From Sphingomonas pituitosa NBRC 102491 (GTDB lineage Bacteria > Pseudomonadota > Alphaproteobacteria > Sphingomonadales > Sphingomonadaceae), in NCBI RefSeq assembly GCF_001598435.1, contig NZ_BCYY01000012.1:62001-126000 (forward strand): a stretch of 64,000 nt of DNA. Reading direction: 5' to 3'. The notes under the pieces were generated by a model. The model was given only the letters and a program-made list of their open reading frames with translations. It had not been told where the DNA came from and ran no database searches. A program made the translations under genes and the position numbers. Shown one piece after another: positions 59,925-64,000 of the stretch (position 1 is the first letter of the stretch; every line of letters begins with the position of its first letter).

Positions 59925-60407
59925 TCAGGCGATGCGGGGTGCGAGAATCCGCATCAGTGCTTCGCAGCCCGCTGCGTCGCCGGCGTCAAATCGCGCCGGA
60001 AGCGGGCTGTCGAGGTCGAGTACGCCCAGCAATGCGCCTTGGTGCACGATCGGTACTACCAATTCCGACCGGCTGGCCGCGTCGCAAGCGATGTGGCCCG
60101 GAAAGGCATGAACATCCTCCACCAGTTGCGTCTCGCGAGTCGCGGCCGCCGCGCCGCACACGCCCTTGCCGAACGGGATGCGGATGCACGCCGCCTTGCC
60201 CTGGAAGGGGCCGAGCACCAGCTCCTCCGCCACGTTGCGGTAGAAGCCGGCCCAGTTGAGATCGGGCAGATACTGGCCGATCAGCGCGGAGACGTTCGCC
60301 ATGTTGGCGATGGGATCCGGCTCGTCGGCGGTCAGCGAATCGAGCGCGGCGGCGAGGTCGCGATAGAGCTCGGCCTTGGAATCTGCGGTGATGTCGAAGC
60401 TGTACAT
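59925..60407 (-). CDS. msrC: Free methionine-R-sulfoxide reductase (GAF domain)
   Basis: 160 aa. A single GAF domain with the three conserved cysteines of fRMsr: C74 (GKAACIRIPFGKGVC), C84 and the catalytic C108 (GHIACDAASRSELVVPI). It reduces free Met-R-sulfoxide and protects against oxidants. Family motifs WAGFYR and GPFQGKAACIRI are present. ATG 60407 gives the standard N-terminus; a longer frame has no family similarity. Confidence 0.93.
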   Translation of the reverse strand: MYSFDITADSKAELYRDLAAALDSLTADEPDPIANMANVSALIGQYLPDLNWAGFYRNVAEELVLGPFQGKAACIRIPFGKGVCGAAAATRETQLVEDVHAFPGHIACDAASRSELVVPIVHQGALLGVLDLDSPLPARFDAGDAAGCEALMRILAPRIA

Positions 60408-60447
60408 GGGCGCGATGTAGGGGATTGTGGGGCGGCGTGCGAGGGGG

Positions 60448-60849
60448 TCAGTCGAACGACACCTTGCCGCGCCCGGCCTTGATCGCCGAGCGGCCCTTCT
60501 TGGCATCCACCCGCCGCGCCTTCGCCGCCTTGCTCGGCTTGGTCTTGACCCGCTTCGCCTGGCGCTCGTGCGCCTTGTCGATCAGGTCGGAGAGGCGCTG
60601 GCGGGCATCGGTGCGGTTGGCGTCCTGGGTGCGATATTGCCGCGCGGTGATCAGCAGTTCGCCGGCCGAGGTCATCCGCGTGCCCGCCAGTTCCTTCAGC
60701 CGTTCATAGGCATGCGGAGCGAGCCCCAGCCGGAACACGTCCACCCGCAGCTGCACCGCGGTCGCGACCTTGTTGACGTTCTGCCCGCCCGGCCCCGTGG
60801 CGGCGAGGAACTTCTCCTCGACGATCGCGGCGTCGGGGATCTCAACCAT
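60448..60849 (-). CDS. arfB: Alternative ribosome-rescue factor ArfB
   Basis: 133 aa. The GGQ peptidyl-tRNA hydrolysis motif is at residues 21-23 (FLAATGPGGQNVNKVATAVQLRVD), and a basic C-terminal tail (AKRVKTKPSKAAKARRVDAKKGRSAIKAGRGKVSF) would enter the empty mRNA channel of a stalled ribosome. It lacks a codon-recognition domain, which separates it from release factors. It overlaps the upstream pseudouridine synthase by 8 bp. Confidence 0.94.
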   Translation of the reverse strand: MVEIPDAAIVEEKFLAATGPGGQNVNKVATAVQLRVDVFRLGLAPHAYERLKELAGTRMTSAGELLITARQYRTQDANRTDARQRLSDLIDKAHERQAKRVKTKPSKAAKARRVDAKKGRSAIKAGRGKVSFD

Positions 60850-61501
60850 GCGTGGGGCGGCCGAAGCCGATATGGTGGAAGCGCGCCGGCAGCGGCGCGT
60901 CGCCGTGGACGTCGGGCTTGCCGGGGCGCGGCACCGTGATCGACTGGGCGTGGAGCATCAGCGCCGGGCCACCGCTGCCGTAGACGGGGTCGCCGACGAT
61001 CGGGATGCCGATGCCTTCCAGCGCGTGGACGCGGATCTGGTGGGTGCGGCCGGTCTCGGGATAGAAGGCGACCAGCGCGCGGCCGTCATGCACTTCCATC
61101 CGCTTCCAGCGGGTGCGCGCGGACTTGCCCTTGGGATCATGGGTCATCCGCCAGCCTTCCTCGATGCTGGAAATCTTGCCGAGCGGCAGGTCGATCTCGC
61201 CGCTCTCGGCCTCCGGCACGCCTTCGAGGATCGCGACATAGCGCTTGGTGACCTGACCGGCCTCGAACGCCTGGCCGAAGCGCTTCATCGCCTTGGGGTT
61301 GCGCGCCAGCAATAGGCAGCCGCTGGTATCACGGTCGAGCCGATGGACGGGGACGGGCGGACGCTGGAAGCCGAAGGTCAGCTGGTCGAGCAGATCCTCC
61401 AGGCTTTCGCTGCGGTCGCGCGGGCGATCGACGGGAAGGCCCGCCGGCTTGTCGATGATCAGCGCTTCGCCGTCGATGAAGAGTACCCGGTCCTTGAACA
61501 T
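60842..61501 (-). CDS. RluA-family pseudouridine synthase
   Basis: 219 aa. The catalytic aspartate D56 is in HRLDRDTSGCLLLARN; RTHQIRVHALEGIGIPIVGDPVYG is the second family motif. Modifies uridine in rRNA or tRNA; target not deducible. There is no S4 domain. The start is uncertain: ATG 61501 is used, while TTG 61528 would add nine residues. Confidence 0.9.
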   Translation of the reverse strand: MFKDRVLFIDGEALIIDKPAGLPVDRPRDRSESLEDLLDQLTFGFQRPPVPVHRLDRDTSGCLLLARNPKAMKRFGQAFEAGQVTKRYVAILEGVPEAESGEIDLPLGKISSIEEGWRMTHDPKGKSARTRWKRMEVHDGRALVAFYPETGRTHQIRVHALEGIGIPIVGDPVYGSGGPALMLHAQSITVPRPGKPDVHGDAPLPARFHHIGFGRPTHG

Positions 61502-61544
61502 GGGCGGGATATAGCGATCGGCGCGCAATTCGCGAGCCCCGAAA

Positions 61545-61577
61545 CGAAAACGGCCGGAGCAGGGGGAGCTCCGGCCG
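61545..61577 (-). terminator. Intrinsic terminator of wrbA
   Basis: Stem CGGCCGGAGC (61551-61560) with GCTCCGGCCG (61568-61577), 7-base loop, followed on the minus strand by TTTTCGTTTC. It lies 45 bp after the wrbA stop. Confidence 0.8.
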
Positions 61578-61621
61578 TCGTTGAGCGCGGCGCGATACGC
61601 TACGGGCGCGCGCTTCGGGGA

Positions 61622-62224
61622 TTATGCCTTCAGCTTGGCCGCGGTCTCGGCGATGCGGCGGCCCTGGTAGCGGGCGCCGTCCAGCTCGACCGCGCTCGGC
61701 AGGCGGCTGCCGTCGCCGTCGGCGATCGTGCTCGCGCCATAGGGCGTGCCGCCCTTCACCTCATCGACGCCAGCCTGGCCCTGATAGCCATAGTCGAGGC
61801 CGACGATGGTCATGCCGAAGTGCAGCAGGTTGGTGATGATCGAGAACAGCGTGGTCTCCTGGCCGCCATGCTGCGAGGCGGTGGAGGTGAACGCGCCGCC
61901 GACCTTGCCGTTCAGCTGGCCCTGGAACCACACGCCGCCGGCCTTGTCCCAGAACGCCGCCATCTGGCTGGCCATGCGCCCGAAGCGGGTCGGGCTGCCG
62001 ACGATGATGCCGTCATACTGGGCGAGCTGGTTGACGTCGTCGAGCACCGGGTGGCTCTCGTCGACGCGGAAGCCGGCGGCCTGCGCGACTTCGAACGGCG
62101 CGGTCTCGGCGACGCGGCGGACGTCGACGGTCGCGCCGGCGCTGCGGGCACCCTCGGCGACGGCGTCGGCCATCTGCGCGATGTGGCCGTAGGACGAGTA
62201 ATAGAGAACGAGGATCTTGGTCAT
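61622..62224 (-). CDS. wrbA: NAD(P)H:quinone oxidoreductase WrbA
   Basis: 200 aa. Flavodoxin-like fold with the phosphate loop [20 protein letters not shown], the [22 protein letters not shown] segment, and [32 protein letters not shown]. Two-electron reduction of quinones limits redox stress. AGGA lies before ATG 62224. It is followed by an intrinsic terminator; the pirin gene is 54 bp upstream on the same strand. Confidence 0.96.
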   Translation of the reverse strand: MTKILVLYYSSYGHIAQMADAVAEGARSAGATVDVRRVAETAPFEVAQAAGFRVDESHPVLDDVNQLAQYDGIIVGSPTRFGRMASQMAAFWDKAGGVWFQGQLNGKVGGAFTSTASQHGGQETTLFSIITNLLHFGMTIVGLDYGYQGQAGVDEVKGGTPYGASTIADGDGSRLPSAVELDGARYQGRRIAETAAKLKA

Positions 62225-62278
62225 GGCAATGGTCCTGTCGTGAAAAGGATCGGGGGCCTGCCGCCCCCCGGGAAAAGC

Positions 62279-62977
62279 TTACTCGGCGTCGACGAGCACG
62301 ATCTCGGCGTCTTCGAGCGCGGTGATCGTCACGGTCTGGCCACCGGTCAGCGCTGCACCATCGCGGGCGTCGATGCGATCATCCGCAAGGCTGATCGACC
62401 CAACCGCCGGTACAAGATAGGCGTGCCGACCCTCTCCCACGGTATAGGATACGCTCTCGCCCGCCTTCAGCGTGGCGCCCAGTACGCGGGCGTCGGCGCG
62501 GATCGGCAGCGCGTCCTTGTCGTCGGCGAACCCCGAGGCGAGCGTGACGAACCGGCCCGAACGATCGCCCTTGGGGAAGGGCTTGGCGCCCCAGCTCGGC
62601 TGGCCGCCGGCCTCGCGCGGCAGGATCCAGATCTGGAAGATCCGGGTCGTTTCCGGCTCGAGGTTGTATTCCGCGTGGCGCACGCCGGTGCCGGCGCTCA
62701 TCACCTGCACGTCGCCCGCTTCGGTCCGGCCCTTGTTGCCCATCGAGTCCTGGTGGGTGATCGCCCCAGCGCGGACATAGGTGATGATTTCCATGTTCTG
62801 GTGCGGATGCGGCGGAAAGCCCGAATTGGCCGCGATTTCGTCGTCGTTCCACACCCGGATCGCACCCCAGCCCATGCGGGACGGATCGTGATAGTCGGCG
62901 AAACTGAAATGATGCTTGGCCTTGAGCCAGCCGTGATCGGCACCGCCCAGGCTTTCGAAACTGCGTTTGTCGATCAT
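62279..62977 (-). CDS. Pirin-family protein (YhhW-like)
   Basis: 232 aa. Bicupin. The N-terminal cupin has metal ligands at H57, H59, H101 and E103 (FPPHPHQNMEIITYV and GTGVRHAEYN), the same arrangement as E. coli YhhW, which has quercetinase activity. ATG 62977 follows GGGAG. It diverges from a LysR regulator, a frequent pairing in which the regulator controls pirin and the adjoining wrbA in response to quinones or electrophiles. Confidence 0.93.
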   Translation of the reverse strand: MIDKRSFESLGGADHGWLKAKHHFSFADYHDPSRMGWGAIRVWNDDEIAANSGFPPHPHQNMEIITYVRAGAITHQDSMGNKGRTEAGDVQVMSAGTGVRHAEYNLEPETTRIFQIWILPREAGGQPSWGAKPFPKGDRSGRFVTLASGFADDKDALPIRADARVLGATLKAGESVSYTVGEGRHAYLVPAVGSISLADDRIDARDGAALTGGQTVTITALEDAEIVLVDAE

Positions 62978-63090
62978 CGCTGATCTCCCATGTGTTGCTG
63001 CCAAGATAGGGATCGGTATCGGCGCGTAAACGGAAACGTTGGAAACTGATCGTTTCATGATATGGCTTCGCCCGAGCAGGAGGCGCGGGG

Positions 63091-64000
63091 ATGAAGCTAC
63101 CGGATTTCGAGGCATGGGCGGTGTTTGCCAGCGTGGTCGAGCATCGCTCGTTCAGCGGCGCGGCGGTGGCGCTGGGCGTCTCCAAGGCGACGGTTTCCAA
63201 GGCGATCACCCGGCTGGAGGAACGGCTGGCCACCGCGCTGTTCCACCGCACCTCGCGCCGGCTGACGCTTACCGACAGCGGCCAGCAGCTCGCCGAACAC
63301 GCCCAGCGGATCCTCGACGACGGCCAGGCGGCCGAGGAAGCGGCGTTCGAGAGCGCAAGCGCGCCCTCGGGCGTGGTGCGGCTGGCGGCGCCGCTCACCT
63401 TCGGCTCCCGCCACCTCTCCGGCCTGATCGCCGAGTTCATGACCGCGCATCCCCAGATCAAGGTGGAACTCACCCTGTCCGATGCGTTCGTCGACATCGT
63501 CGGCGAGGGGATCGACGTGGCGATCCGCATCGCCGAGCTGCCGGACAGTTCGCTGCGCGCGCGGCGGCTGGGGCCGGTGAACATCCATGTCGTCGCGGCG
63601 CCGGGCTATTTCGAGCGGATGGGGCGCCCGCAGCACCCGGCGGACCTCGCCCGGCACGCCTGCTTCGTCTACACCAACACCGCGACACCCGGCGTCTGGC
63701 GTTTCAAGAAGGCGGGCGGCGAGGAGGCCGCGGTGCGCGTCGACGGCCCGTTGCGCACCGACAATGGCGAGGCGATGCTGCCGGCGTTGCGCGCAGGCCT
63801 TGGTGTCGCGCGCTTGCCCGGCTTTCTGGTCGATGCGGAAATCGCTGCCGGTCGCCTGGAGGTGGCGCTGGCCGACTGGGTGGCGGGATCGGTGGGCCTC
63901 CACCTCGTCACGCCCCCGGGATCGCGACGGCCGGTGCGCGTGGAAGCGCTGATCGAATTTTTGACGGAGCGGTTGCGCAGCATCTGCGTTCGGGCTGGGT
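63091..64000 (+). CDS. LysR-family transcriptional regulator (3' end beyond window)
   Basis: 303 codons are present and no stop occurs before the window ends, so only a short C-terminal piece is missing. N-terminal winged HTH: FEAWAVFASVVEHRSFSGAAVALGVSKATVSKAITRLEERLATALFHRTSRRLTLTDSG. The effector domain begins at VVRLAAPLTFGSRHLSGLIAEFM. It belongs to the CrgA/AaeR-like LysR subgroup. Divergent from pirin with a 113-bp shared promoter region, so it probably regulates the pirin-wrbA unit. AGGAGG precedes ATG 63091. Confidence 0.93.
   Translation, partial: MKLPDFEAWAVFASVVEHRSFSGAAVALGVSKATVSKAITRLEERLATALFHRTSRRLTLTDSGQQLAEHAQRILDDGQAAEEAAFESASAPSGVVRLAAPLTFGSRHLSGLIAEFMTAHPQIKVELTLSDAFVDIVGEGIDVAIRIAELPDSSLRARRLGPVNIHVVAAPGYFERMGRPQHPADLARHACFVYTNTATPGVWRFKKAGGEEAAVRVDGPLRTDNGEAMLPALRAGLGVARLPGFLVDAEIAAGRLEVALADWVAGSVGLHLVTPPGSRRPVRVEALIEFLTERLRSICVRAG

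Overview
The window is about 64 kb of very GC-rich DNA. Its content points to an alphaproteobacterium of the Sphingomonas group: two large TonB-dependent receptors of the sphingomonad type, a PEP-CTERM protein with the sphingomonad ending, the panB / TPR / bamB / der cluster, cyanophycin genes and many ATGA-type gene overlaps. No rRNA, tRNA, CRISPR array, transposase or phage module was seen. The species assignment is an inference from gene content.

Layout. (1) 163-8213 is a carbohydrate-use locus: a cadherin-like/PQQ sugar dehydrogenase-like lipoprotein, a GH5-type glycosidase, an aldose 1-epimerase, a TonB-dependent receptor and a GH43 glycosidase, suited to a hemicellulose or arabinan-like glycan. 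(2) 8232-12800 holds a DUF3142 protein, a large periplasmic protein of unknown function and two tandem paralogous exported proteins. (3) 12874-29565 is a nearly complete non-flagellar type III secretion system (T3SS). The minus-strand operon is sctU, a fliO-like gene, sctQ, sctR, sctS, sctT and a small LuxR-type regulator. A plus-strand operon diverges from it: lytic transglycosylase, sctV, sctC, sctD, a needle candidate, sctI, sctJ, sctK, sctL, sctN, sctO, sctP. A larger protein whose C-terminus resembles the needle candidate lies beyond the regulator. (4) 29578-36111 is an accessory and probable effector island: a 156-aa unknown, a three-domain cell-wall hydrolase without a signal peptide that overlaps a small Sec-exported protein, a lipase-like protein without a signal peptide, and a DUF1521 (NopE1-type autocleavage) protein. 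A PEP-CTERM protein and an ankyrin lipoprotein are interspersed.

(5) 36275-48643 is mostly housekeeping: a cytochrome b561-YceI fusion, GNAT, ArsC-like, panB, TPR protein, bamB, der, bfr/bfd, DUF418, nitroreductase, DUF3052 and an HWE/HisKA_2-type kinase. (6) 48653-53097 is a cyanophycin operon (cphA, iaaA, cphB). (7) 53211-59647 is a GH89 alpha-N-acetylglucosaminidase overlapping a HGSNAT-like membrane acyltransferase, next to a second TonB-dependent receptor. (8) 59925-64000 holds msrC, arfB, an RluA-type pseudouridine synthase, wrbA, and a pirin divergent from a LysR regulator cut by the window end.

The main discovery is in regions 3-4. A conserved box, consensus CCTAAACGAATCGTSGAG, recurs at 13614-13652 (as a 14-bp perfect inverted repeat), 30113-30130, 32234-32251 and 35152-35169. 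Each copy lies upstream of a gene that looks T3SS-related and lacks a Sec signal. It appears to tie the secretion machine to the candidate effectors as one regulon. Within that regulon, the cell-wall hydrolase and its overlapping small periplasmic protein look like an effector-immunity pair.
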